From positions 1 through 64,000 of the forward strand of contig NZ_LYMK01000034.1 of assembly GCF_002157355.1 (NCBI RefSeq): a stretch of DNA of 64,000 nt, written 5' to 3'. The stretch comes from Variovorax sp. JS1663 (GTDB taxonomy: Bacteria > Pseudomonadota > Gammaproteobacteria > Burkholderiales > Burkholderiaceae_C). The notes beneath the pieces are model-generated. The model was not told where the DNA came from, did no database searches, and saw nothing but the letters and a program-made list of their open reading frames with translations. This document shows positions 11,601-16,484 of the stretch, piece after piece. Position 1 is the stretch's first letter, and each line of letters opens with the position of its first letter. The position numbers and the translations under genes are program-made.

Positions 11601-11655
11601 GCTCGAGCTTTATGTCCGTGCCGAGGATGCAGATGATCTTGTAGGTGTCAGTCAT
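1..11655 (-). CDS. Giant RTX-type protein with N-terminal peptidase-like, ankyrin and beta-helix regions (3' end outside window)
   Basis: The frame is open from ATG at 11655 to the left edge (at least 3885 codons) with no stop. Residues 1–170 resemble clan CD cysteine peptidases (gingipain/caspase/CHAT type): a hydrophobic strand ending in DAHG (His70) and another ending in AYSCHSG (Cys120). Residues about 600–860 contain ankyrin-like units, for example GPTPVEYAARKGKFELLEVM and GLSVLDLAFAKN. Residues about 855–1020 are about 26 hexapeptides of the [LIV]-G-x4 type, a left-handed beta-helix. Residues 1020–2300 are mostly helical with two hydrophobic stretches near 1490 and 1570. A Q/P-rich linker lies near 2330–2350. 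RTX nonapeptides (GGxGxDxLx) begin near 2570, and 81-residue repeats fill 3005 to the edge. RTX repeats bind calcium, and such proteins usually leave by type I secretion with a C-terminal signal, which would lie outside the window. No secretion genes are seen nearby. No strong Shine-Dalgarno precedes the ATG. The 5' third looks less GC-rich than the repeat part, suggesting a mosaic origin. Function is unknown; adhesin or toxin are both possible. Confidence 0.9.
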   Translation of the reverse strand, partial: MTDTYKIICILGTDIKLERDKGVTVDQRILESKGVKILGGVPGFDLGAAIQDLADQKLIGPDTVIFLDAHGAVHEGRHYFAMEPEMISTYEFLDALTGIDAYDSSGKETTWRGSFVAYSCHSGALIGELDKENWTGTNTVIVSADEDQLAASTFGLNELMALSGNADNPYKFILEGHPFLNTWKVWKAGIPTLDIPFPTDLEHYRGRETYSLEQVKKYQLEIEELGRVLPQGTKAELLRQTRSLVAEAVSSVKPSPLNADLLAWWEEIGDLADQLDLNTARGREFRDSFAAMMLRRPPRFDEAKAMVQTGGWRALDLLSSTGKPDFLSRVGREMLDVLLDSVQDSLTGLPAEKQVELYVRNLEHLIDAGASLGPRDVENALKKTEEPLPLIEAMVRVNPEETLSWLFGDKGGILGGFLGEGTSIFQAVSQLNGAGQVGDWLVETQLSAYMENNPQSRERLLGELSRQMFRWIEDINDSGASKPEEWTAVLIFLDDRSRRDLLNLRKDGPDGPTLAEISVDRKLNPVVADMLAPLGADLTEVIAKLEAQGPSGVALAKLFKDRSCDATPWIDWILRPSKDRLDPQKEAQLLKNMPPEAFGWRGREGKTFLEVAIDQNRIDVVTFVSGRPEYVNGPTPVEYAARKGKFELLEVMLSSGSYSFDLKNKASNVLKDILRSARSEDLTPQEKTAMQHSLALYLEGLPKAAPGVYETEVAEAIKSLGGPDPNLNGLLELSHVVNLRDPQWRDSLFDALRASITSLGGEDKRQFFELLLDIAPDLVDQRVNGLSVLDLAFAKNDIAATSVFLERGLESREVTPEKLFEMALGNLDHPEVVRKLARFFPPDAMVADLDAASGSNAYWSTGGSMIAPGVTFGANVSLGDGVLVVSGVSVGAGTVIGDECLLKAGSRLGAGVELGEGVRIGMDAQVAANTKIGPGAKIFGSVGSGVIIGAGVVIEAGAVVGDWVQIGAGAVIELGAVVEARARIGAGAEIQCGAVVEEDAWVAPGISVREDAVVPAGWLITADGIYDEHWDGEPLADEEPLHDANSVEYITLVASAGPQDLPGSRNRDWEDPDTGAAGALAVVEDAQDSNIDFGAWGDARSRQMWEKMLGKLGLPDEPVSAQAAKASLEQLSGVLYDMFKDFDWDSVGQLEDVAERDAQLVRDALQGDIEEAVDAVLGRRSDPQQTLSREELAQELSKKSLRLRVAQNEARQGPDAPVGSALEQHYQRVELFSVLDLLAGGGQDYGVGYAAEQFYKSVAKQAQLGLTDQQLRERYALEVRKELLRQDALPPERLDQAVQQELRYFDLQLKPVLDMLASGQDEGRNPQQLQHDLREQVQLLDLDPLQAWQLGQLGEAFIDGRGAQQNRDQPVRPQEDYDARSLQQNQAQLRRQQALGELARSGDQPDRELARRLQGEMIQADLARRGVAPGAGEEVIGTVSKYNGYFMDAYMLYSTAGATRQLLAARQQAVARGEDTRELDKMLVEQLAVGAGAGLLLGGKVALEVGQAMGAQFVPTLQSVMGQGGRMLTAYFALKQMQALGDSVNTYIANHDNGVIRHEDEWAMAGAGVNLAFTVAMVVVGEFGGPEGVQLALAVASMLQPDWAAFGRAQDLREQAASQRQLGLANDAQLLDLVARLADEQGGRVFHPLFDNHASQIIGQIDDVLEDPSWYLDAYEQRVRAGLLLKTDELTLAQQQVNQYKAALDAQDSTWAHFIQAVDEAMQPHSQYDLDGTISQLPDTYQRLATAYLQARLRLQDIQERTLQPGYEWRSAADALVQRLSADPQLDQIIQIGLQREDFAFDPSYTTVQSQSRHGGYLLGLRPRDLGGLELLQPPAEDADALQWQTYKDNLAARYRQTPQALEQQLQQAAWFDVDIEQGPGQAATYSWELDAAFLPTDGEVHNLVIVRDDGQDPQARIALDARALPGDNRYEVLRGNVSLQLGRGSDLIHLITATQISISAQGGGDKAVSLQWAQSGQDIRWGALQGVGTVLGSRFSDTVSDIDGWNAAEGRWNYMGGEGELTYDWGSGVSGVSGVSGATQSQLPDEGDEVRLLGAQRHTVLIGAGAVQLGAREDLVVVDRAAAGSHLTVDAGGGPDTLDLQRLGAVRVDLDEDGQTFAARGQSGRFTGVDKLLTGIGDDHLSLGAPVRQVHTGEGADLIETATVTVTETVPEQDGAQETLIDPGAGDDFVRVRGDGVRVLAASGRDIVLLDPDVTEVSVGVGIFGDEAGQLPHVRIDARGGHAKVSLDLLEGTAELWLGAGGAEVLVASSAVTLILHDTDLRWGDLNIRYVGAPGIDAAGLASLIEWRGETGSGVAQVSYLALASETQQASQAQEQASQTQQEQPQPPPPSLVQIPLGQLLGQEGARPEPMWVNPPQIYQAWSGIRTVLAPLSSLVSGANSHELGVAGRRGAPAWLQAQDGALQLTAPEDNAGHVMLDVWGHNEGQEAHAQALVQLRHFDGQRIVGTDAADALSHPPLFETPAQDSGLSAPAFVAALMAGGRGDDRYSVVRPDDLVFENAGEGHDTVQAAVSYTLAAQVEDLVLQGLDLNGTGNDLDNALTGTAAANLLSGGGGDDTLTGGGGEDTLDGGQGLDLVHLRGALGDYQLSYQLPGAGAAPVLLIQDTVAGRDGRIQASNVEVLRFAGEPAGARQAYWVGELPVAQAAALHDPWQWMASDPQRLATYGQADAYELAQATQAMHAGDAVQPLRVQLGASWLGRYDDYQRVISGQAAEEDALAGSDDILEGDDQPDALFGRAGDDLLRGGGGADALAGGEGDDTLEGGAGVDLLVGGAGSDTYVFSQPDYDPTLAEILDRADPRERNKIVLHADTGTHRIDLSGRDHLSDAQLVGQAAGVLLGNARDNLLQGSLGADMLSGGAGDDTLDGGRGRDVLDGGLGDDRYLLDVRKLQAEYQPSDASQLVKEIALDAGGQDTVVLSTAAPDAGVQLTDKWLDLSTRADLEHAQLLGDGGWSVLGNEAANTLLGDASANVLRGLGGADTLDGGAAADTLAGGLGNDTYVVDDAGDVVTENADEGVDLVQSSVGYTLGAHLENLTLTGAGAIDATGNAQANVITGNAGDNVLDGGAEADTLAGGAGNDTYVVDALDVVTENADEGADTVQSSLTYTLGANLENLTLTGAGNVDGTGNAQANTLTGNAGNNLLDGAAGADRLRGGAGNDTYVVDNAGDTVTENAGEGTDTVLSSVDHRLGANLEHLTLTGADNVHATGNAQANTLTGNAGNNLLDGAGGADTLAGGAGDDTYLVDNALDVVAEDAEEGVDTVYASLTYTLGANLEHLVLMGAAPLSATGNALANTLTGNAGNNLLDGAGGADSLTGGAGDDTYLVDDAGDVVTEDAEEGVDTVQSSVSYALGAHLEHLTLTGAGHLDATGNAQANTLTGNAGNNLLDGAGGADTLAGGLGNDTYVVDDAGDVVTENPGEGVDTVQSSVSYTLGADLERLTLTGAGNVNGTGNAQANVLAGNSGHNALAGGAGADTLDGGAGDDTLDGGAGADTLAGGAGDDTYLVDDSGDTVSEGTWVTLIKPDGGREFEFRDQGGTDGVQSSVGFSLGEYIENLTLTGSAAIDGTGNALANTLTGNAGNNLLDGGAGADLMAGGLGHDTYVVDSAGDVVTENADEGIDLVQSSVNYTLGAHLESLTLTGTGHLAGTGNALANTLTGNAGDNMLDGGAGADTMIGGAGHDAYVVDNAGDVVTENVGEGMDMVESGITYTLGANVEALTLTGTANLNGTGNALANYLRGNTGSNLLDGAAGADTMIGGAGNDTYVVDNAADVVTENPGEGTDTVQSSVSYTLGANLENLTLTGAGHLNGTGNALANTLTGNAGHNLLDGAAGGDTMIGGAGNDTYVVDNAADVVTENPGEGTDTVQS

Positions 11656-11714
11656 TTTTGGGTTTCGAGGAGCGGCGCCATCGCGCACCGTGGATTGGGA
11701 AAAACGAGCGCGCG

Positions 11715-11736
11715 CCGCTTCGGAATGCCGAAGCGG
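11715..11736. promoter_or_regulatory. Perfect hairpin in the presumed leader of the giant gene
   Basis: CCGCTTCGG, loop AATG, CCGAAGCGG: a 9-bp perfect stem about 60 nt upstream of the giant gene's ATG on the minus strand. There is no T-tract on either side, so it is not a standard intrinsic terminator. It could be a leader RNA structure or an operator. Confidence 0.4.
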
Positions 11737-11787
11737 TGGGGCCGGGAGATTGGGGTTCGGAGGGGGCGCGGAGCTGCTGCCGGCAGC

Positions 11788-11928
11788 TCAAGGCGGCCCA
11801 GCTGGCTGCGCTGGATGGAGGTGCCACGAAAGCCAGGGCGGCACCCTATGGAACCGGGCGCTCGCGGCCCGGCACATCGGTCCCGCCCCGGGACGCGGCT
11901 CCACGGCCGGCACTACGGTGATACACAT
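11788..11928 (-). CDS. Possible 46-aa leader ORF upstream of the giant gene
   Basis: An ATG at 11926–11928 (minus) is preceded by GGAGGAGAA, a near-ideal ribosome-binding site, which the giant gene itself lacks. The frame encodes 46 residues ending in a Pro/Trp/His-rich tail and stops 132 nt before the giant gene's start. No homology is recognised. It may be a leader peptide or chance. Confidence 0.2.
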   Translation of the reverse strand: MCITVVPAVEPRPGAGPMCRAASARFHRVPPWLSWHLHPAQPAGPP

Positions 11929-12315
11929 TTCTCCTCCGTTCTTTTGAAGACACATGGGCCGGCTGAAACGCTGACCTTGGGTTGATCCCCGGTGTGAACG
12001 GTATGCCCCAGGAGCTGACGAACGCAGTGAAAATCACAAAAAAAGACACACTGCGAAAAAAGACCACATTTCAAGGAAGCGGCGCGCCTCATGGACGATT
12101 CCGAGGCCAATCCGTTTTCGATGTGTCATGGGTGGTCCGTGTCCGCGCGGCCCCACCAGCCCCTACACCAAGCTGGCCCGCCAGGGCATGCAGGGCGCGG
12201 TGGCGCTCGCACCCTGAGCGTCCGCACCCGCGGCAGCGGCGATGCCGGCTTGCCAGCATCGGGCCGGATACGGGATCATCCCGTGTCTTCTCTTCGCCTT
12301 TCGCAAGCCGCCCCC

Positions 12316-12921
12316 ATGCTGCGCCTCTACGACAGCCGCTTCTCCGGCAACTGCTGGAAGATCCGCATCCTGCTGAGCCAACTCGGCATTCCCTACGAGC
12401 GCGTGACGCTCGACATCGCCAAGGGCGAGACCGCCGAGCCCGCGTTCCGCCGGAAGAGCCGCTTCGCGCGCGTGCCGGTGCTCGAGCTCGAGGACGGCCA
12501 CACCCTGGTCGAATCCGGAGCCATCCTGCTGCACCTGGCCGAGGGCACGCGTTTCATTCCCGAGGACGCCTTCCTGCGCGCGGAAATGCTGAGTTGGCTT
12601 TTCTTCGAGCAGGGGGATCTGCAAAAGCCCATCGCGACGTCGCGCGTCTACCACCTTCGGGGGATGGCTGCCGAGAGAGCCGAGGACATTGCGCGCTTTC
12701 ACCATGACGGCCACATCGCACTCGAGAAGCTCGAGCAATGGCTTGCTCCGCGCACCTGGCTGGTCGGCGATCGCTACACGCTCGCCGACCTGGCCACCTC
12801 CTGCTATGTGTCGCTCGCCGGGCAAGGCGGCTACGACATGGCACGCTACCCGGCCATCCGGGCGTGGACGGGCCGCGTGAGCGAGCAGCCGGGCTGGGTG
12901 CCGCTGCTCAGCGGCGACTAG
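12316..12921 (+). CDS. Glutathione S-transferase family protein
   Basis: 201 aa. The N-terminus (MLRLYDSRFSGNCWKIRILL) is the thioredoxin-fold G-site of a soluble GST. FARVPVLE supplies the cis-Pro loop and LVESGAILLHLAEG the conserved glutathione-contact helix; the C-terminal half is the helical domain with TWLVGDRYTLADLA. The frame is open further upstream, but those residues look non-protein-like, so the ATG at 12316 right before the GST fold is preferred. It ends 9 bp from the end of the convergent wrbA-like gene. The substrate is unknown. Confidence 0.85.
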   Translation: MLRLYDSRFSGNCWKIRILLSQLGIPYERVTLDIAKGETAEPAFRRKSRFARVPVLELEDGHTLVESGAILLHLAEGTRFIPEDAFLRAEMLSWLFFEQGDLQKPIATSRVYHLRGMAAERAEDIARFHHDGHIALEKLEQWLAPRTWLVGDRYTLADLATSCYVSLAGQGGYDMARYPAIRAWTGRVSEQPGWVPLLSGD

Positions 12922-12930
12922 GCCAGGCGC

Positions 12931-13569
12931 TCAGGCCGCAGCCGCCTCGGGCAGCCCGCCCCGCAACGCCCTGGCGACCGTCGCGACCCGCCGCCCCTGG
13001 AAGCGCGCCACGTCGAGGTGATCCGCATCGGGCTCGAGGGTGTCGAGCTTCGAGACGTGCGTCGCGCCGTAGGGCGTGCCGGCCTTGAACATTGCGGCGT
13101 CGGCATAGCCGAGCGGCACGATGATCAGGCCCAGGTGCGCCATCGGCGTGTACATCGACAGCAGGGTCGACTCGTTGCCGCCGTGCAGCGAGGAGGTCGC
13201 GCCGAAGACCGATCCCACCTTGCCGTTGAGCTTGCCCTGGAACCACAGCCCGCCGAGCCCGTCGATGTAGGCCTTGAGTTCCGAGGAAATGGAACCGAAG
13301 CGCGTCGGCGTGCCCAGGACGATGGCATCGGCCCATTCGGCATCCGCCTCGGTGGGTGCCTCGTAGCGTGCGTTCATCTTCTCCGCGCGCTCGGTCCAGC
13401 CCGGCACCTGCGCCATGGCGGCGGGACTGACGACCTCGCGCGCGCGGCGCAGCCGCACCTCCGCGCCCTGGCCTGCCGCGCCCTCGGCGATCGCCCGGGC
13501 CAGCAGCTCGGTGGAACTGTTGCGGGAGTAGAACGCGACCAGGACCTTGGGTTTGAAGTTCGCGTTCAT
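12931..13569 (-). CDS. wrbA: WrbA-family NAD(P)H:quinone oxidoreductase (flavodoxin-like)
   Basis: 212 aa. The FMN-binding loop FYSRNSSTE is near the N-terminus, followed by the WrbA hallmarks GTPTRFGSISSELKAYIDG and FGATSSLHGGNESTLLSMY. Members reduce quinones to hydroquinones by two electrons using NAD(P)H and FMN; p-benzoquinone reductases of nitrophenol pathways belong here. The start codon overlaps the stop of the upstream ring-cleavage dioxygenase gene (ATGA), indicating an operon with it and the nitroreductase. In this context it probably supplies or recycles the hydroquinone that the dioxygenase opens. The frame extends 18 codons further upstream into the dioxygenase gene, but this ATG starts exactly at the conserved fold. 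Confidence 0.88.
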   Translation of the reverse strand: MNANFKPKVLVAFYSRNSSTELLARAIAEGAAGQGAEVRLRRAREVVSPAAMAQVPGWTERAEKMNARYEAPTEADAEWADAIVLGTPTRFGSISSELKAYIDGLGGLWFQGKLNGKVGSVFGATSSLHGGNESTLLSMYTPMAHLGLIIVPLGYADAAMFKAGTPYGATHVSKLDTLEPDADHLDVARFQGRRVATVARALRGGLPEAAAA

Positions 13570-14516
13570 ACCGAGATGGGCTCCAGGCGGCCGAGCAGTT
13601 CGTCCTTGCGGTCCTTGAGCCACGGGGGCAGCTGGAACTCTTCCCCGAAGTGGCCTGGCTCCTCGTCGATGGCGAAGCCGATGTCGGTGGTGGTGGCCTC
13701 GAACATCACCCCGCCCGGCATCTTGAAGTACATCGAGCGGAAGTAGTTGCGGTTGACCGATTCGGAGGTGTCGATGTAGCCCATGGCAAACAGCTTCTCC
13801 TTGATCTGCATCTGCTGCGCCTCGTTGTCGACCGCGAAGGCGACGTGGTGGATGGTGCCTTCGCCGTAGATCGACGAGCCCTGCAGGCGGTCCGGCTCGT
13901 GGAGGAACTCGACGATGGTGCCGGGCGTGCCGTCGGCGGTCTCGAAGCGGTGGTACGGACCCGATTCGCCCGCGTAGCGGAAGTCGATCGCCTCCTGCAT
14001 GAAGAGGATCGACTCCGCCACCTCGCGCAGCGACAGGGTGATGCTGTGCACGCCGCGGATGGCGAAGGCCTCGGGAATGTCCTTGGCCAGGCAGGGTATG
14101 CGCGCATCGCGGTCGGAGGCGACCAGGTCGAATTCGATGCCGCAGGGATGATGGAAACGCTGGCGCTGCTCGCCGAAGCGCTCCACCACCTCCTTGTCGA
14201 AGGCGACGCCGTGCGCCTCGAAGCGCGCGCGCCAGAAGTCCAGCGAGCCCTTCGGCACCGAGTAGTTGATGACGCGGATCTGGCCCGAGCCCGGCCGCGC
14301 CTTCACGCCCTTCTGCCGGAAGGGGAAGGAGGTGACGAGGGTGCCGGCGTCGCCCTTCGGGTTGCCGTAGTAGAGGTGGTAGATCGGGTCTTCGCCGTCC
14401 AGCAGCACGGTCTTCTTGACCAAGCTCTGGCCGAGCAGCTTGACGTAGAAGTCGACGTCCTCCTGCGCGCCGCTGACGCCGGCGGTCAGGTGATGAAAGC
14501 CTTTGATGATCGACAT
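13566..14516 (-). CDS. VOC-superfamily ring-cleavage dioxygenase, PcpA/LinE-like (hydroquinone type)
   Basis: 316 aa, the length of LinE and PcpA. Two vicinal-oxygen-chelate modules are visible. The expected Fe(II) ligands are present: His9 in FHHLT, His224 in GTIHHVAF and Glu273 in GGVMFEA; the 49-residue spacing of the last pair equals that of PcpA as I recall it. PcpA and LinE open (chloro)hydroquinones to maleylacetate derivatives; the related Bacillus MhqO/MhqA proteins act on hydroquinones too. Start ATG 14516 has AAGGAGCTCCC upstream. It sits between the nitroreductase (49-bp gap) and the wrbA-like gene (4-bp overlap). The divergent half of the cluster has a maleylacetate reductase, which fits the product. 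The exact substrate (halogenated or not) cannot be told. Confidence 0.85.
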   Translation of the reverse strand: MSIIKGFHHLTAGVSGAQEDVDFYVKLLGQSLVKKTVLLDGEDPIYHLYYGNPKGDAGTLVTSFPFRQKGVKARPGSGQIRVINYSVPKGSLDFWRARFEAHGVAFDKEVVERFGEQRQRFHHPCGIEFDLVASDRDARIPCLAKDIPEAFAIRGVHSITLSLREVAESILFMQEAIDFRYAGESGPYHRFETADGTPGTIVEFLHEPDRLQGSSIYGEGTIHHVAFAVDNEAQQMQIKEKLFAMGYIDTSESVNRNYFRSMYFKMPGGVMFEATTTDIGFAIDEEPGHFGEEFQLPPWLKDRKDELLGRLEPISV

Positions 14517-14565
14517 GGGAGCTCCTTGTTGAGTGATCGGATGGGGTTGGAACGCGAGATGCCGG

Positions 14566-15243
14566 TCAGGCATCCACGAAGGTGGTGAAGTCCTCGACCT
14601 CCAGCTTGTGCAGGGCCATGCGGTTCTCCGGCATGCTGTTGTCGGCATAGCCGAGCGACATGCCGGCGACGACCATCTCGCCCTCGGGAATGCCGAGCTC
14701 GGCGCGCAGCACCGGGTACTGCAGCGACCAGATCTGCTGCGGACAGGTGTCCAGGTCGCGCGCCTTGGCGGCCAGCATGATGTTCTGCAGGAAGCAGCCG
14801 TAGCAGATGAAGCTGGCCCATTCCAGGCGGCGGTCCATCGTGAAGATGATCCCGACGGGCGCGTCGAAGAAGAGGAACTGCCGCTCCACGTCGCGCCGGC
14901 GGCCGACCTTGTCGCTGCGGTGCACGCCCTGCGCATCGCCGAGCTGGCCGCGGAAGGTGTTGAAGCGCATCGAGTAGGGGTCGGGCAGGGTCTGCGGGAA
15001 GAAGGGGTACTCGGGCACCAGCTTGTCGGGCCCGGCGCGGAAGGCATCGACGGCCGCGGCCGTCACGCGTTGGCGCGCCTGGCCGGTGACCACATAGCAG
15101 CGCCAGGGTTGTGTGTTGCTCGAGCTGGGGGCGTACTTGGCGACGGCGAGGATGTCCCTCACGGTCTCGATCGGCACGGGGCGATCGAGGAAGCCGCGCT
15201 TCGTGCGGCGCTCGCAGATCAGTTCGTCGATGAGCGAATTCAT
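14566..15243 (-). CDS. Nitroreductase family FMN oxidoreductase
   Basis: 225 aa from ATG 15243 (GGAG about 9 nt upstream; an in-frame ATG at 15258 is an alternative). ERRTKRGF near the N-terminus and APSSSNTQPWR are the FMN phosphate- and ring-binding motifs of the nitroreductase fold; GMSLGYAD near the C-terminus is also typical. The family reduces nitro groups, quinones or other acceptors, and some members dehalogenate. First gene of the minus-strand trio and divergent from the LysR gene, so it is probably the LysR target. It could reduce a nitroaromatic or haloaromatic precursor. Confidence 0.85.
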   Translation of the reverse strand: MNSLIDELICERRTKRGFLDRPVPIETVRDILAVAKYAPSSSNTQPWRCYVVTGQARQRVTAAAVDAFRAGPDKLVPEYPFFPQTLPDPYSMRFNTFRGQLGDAQGVHRSDKVGRRRDVERQFLFFDAPVGIIFTMDRRLEWASFICYGCFLQNIMLAAKARDLDTCPQQIWSLQYPVLRAELGIPEGEMVVAGMSLGYADNSMPENRMALHKLEVEDFTTFVDA

Positions 15244-15370
15244 GGCGTGTGTCTCCATCCGGTGGTGGGGTGGCGTAGGGTGGTGTGGTCATGGGGTGAC
15301 CGGGCGAGGAAATCGTAGAAACACCCCTCGCGCTTGAGAAGCCGGCGCGGCTTGCACGCAAGGTTGCGGA

Positions 15371-15384
15371 TTCCTGGACGATGG
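15371..15384 (+). promoter_or_regulatory. Candidate LysR operator, copy 1
   Basis: TTCCTGGACGATGG lies in the nitroreductase/LysR divergent intergenic region. The same 14-mer occurs inverted at 16376–16389 in front of the maleylacetate reductase gene. Two copies flanking a LysR gene, each upstream of a catabolic transcription unit, suggest a shared regulator site. Confidence 0.5.
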
Positions 15385-15452
15385 GTGCCGCGGGGGGTCC
15401 TGGCGTTATGCTCGACGCGATCCCCTCCAACAGGCCCACGAACAGGCCCACG

Positions 15453-16364
15453 ATGCTCGACCTCAAGGACGTCTACTACTTCGTGCAGGTCGTCGACCGC
15501 GGCGGCTTCACCTCGGCCGGCCAGGCCTTGCGCCTGCCGAAGTCGACGCTCAGCCATCGCGTGCAGGAGCTCGAGTCCTCGCTCGGCGTGCGCCTGCTCA
15601 ACCGCACCTCGCGCCAGTTCGGCACGACCGACATCGGCAAGGAGTTCTACCAGTACGCGGTCGCGATGCTGCGCAGCTCCGACATCGCCGAGGAGGCGAT
15701 CCGGCAACGCCTGGCCGAGCCGAGCGGCGTGATCCGCATCACGACGGCGGTGGAGATCGCGCAGTTCGCGCTGCGCGACCTGCTGCCGGTCTTCCTCAAC
15801 CGCCATCCCAAGGTGCAGATCGTCGAGATCGCGACGGACAGATACGTCGACATCGTCGGCGAGGGCTTCGACCTGGCGATCCGCGGGCACACCGCGCCCC
15901 TGCAGAACTCGACGCTCGTGCAGCGCGCCATCGCGAACGCGCCATGGTTCCTGTTCGCCAGCCCGGCCTACCTGGCGAAGGCGAAGGAGCCCCATCACCC
16001 GGACGAGTTGCTGCACCACGCGAGCATCTCGATCGTGCGCAACGGCCCGGTGCAATGGCAGTTGAAGGACCCGGGCGGCAAGGAGTTCGTGGTGGCGATG
16101 GCGCCGCGCTTCCAGAGCAACAACATGGTGTCGCTCAAGGAGGCGGCCTGCGCCGGCCTCGGCATCGCGGCGCTGCCGGGCTATATCTGCCGCAGCGAAC
16201 TGACGGCAGGCACGCTGCGGCAGATCCTGCCCGGCTGGATCGCGGCCGATGCCCGCATGTCGGCGCTCATTCCCTATCGCACCGGGCTGCTGCCCGCGGT
16301 GCGCTCGCTGGTGGACTTCCTGGCTGTCGAGATTCCGAAGGTCACGGACTTCGGTGGCCACTGA
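15453..16364 (+). CDS. LysR-family transcriptional regulator of the aromatic cluster
   Basis: 303 aa. The winged HTH runs from residue 1 (MLDLKDVYYFVQVVDRGGFT, then AGQALRLPKSTLSHRVQELE), with the usual periplasmic-binding-like effector domain behind it (FDLAIRGH, NMVSLKEAACAGLGIAALPG). Start ATG 15453 is chosen because the conserved HTH begins there; the frame extends 24 codons upstream. It is divergent from the nitroreductase operon and upstream of the maleylacetate reductase operon, the usual layout of a local activator. LinR and PcpR play this role in chlorohydroquinone clusters. Confidence 0.88.
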   Translation: MLDLKDVYYFVQVVDRGGFTSAGQALRLPKSTLSHRVQELESSLGVRLLNRTSRQFGTTDIGKEFYQYAVAMLRSSDIAEEAIRQRLAEPSGVIRITTAVEIAQFALRDLLPVFLNRHPKVQIVEIATDRYVDIVGEGFDLAIRGHTAPLQNSTLVQRAIANAPWFLFASPAYLAKAKEPHHPDELLHHASISIVRNGPVQWQLKDPGGKEFVVAMAPRFQSNNMVSLKEAACAGLGIAALPGYICRSELTAGTLRQILPGWIAADARMSALIPYRTGLLPAVRSLVDFLAVEIPKVTDFGGH

Positions 16365-16375
16365 GGCACGCGCGG

Positions 16376-16396
16376 CCATCGTCCAGGAACCTGGAC
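16376..16396. promoter_or_regulatory. Candidate LysR operator, copy 2, with overlapping palindrome
   Basis: CCATCGTCCAGGAA (16376–16389) is the exact reverse complement of the 14-mer at 15371–15384. It overlaps GTCCAGGAACCTGGAC (16381–16396), a 7+7 bp inverted repeat. It lies about 90 bp upstream of the maleylacetate reductase start, a plausible position for a LysR recognition site. Confidence 0.5.
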
Positions 16397-16484
16397 GCTG
16401 AGTCCGGGCCCGGGCGGCCTCAGACGGGCCGCATCGGCCTTATCGTCGCGGTCCTCCGAACTCCATCGGATCAGGACCATAGCC

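Larger units (their letters stand above)
11656..12315. other. 660-bp divergent intergenic region between the giant gene and a GST gene
   Basis: No convincing protein gene fills this space. It holds a perfect 9-bp-stem hairpin at 11715–11736, a very short minus-strand frame at 11788–11928 with a good ribosome-binding site, and an A-rich tract around 12030–12070. It is the likely site of the promoter for the giant gene (minus) and for the GST gene (plus), but I could not assign -35/-10 boxes with confidence. Confidence 0.6.
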
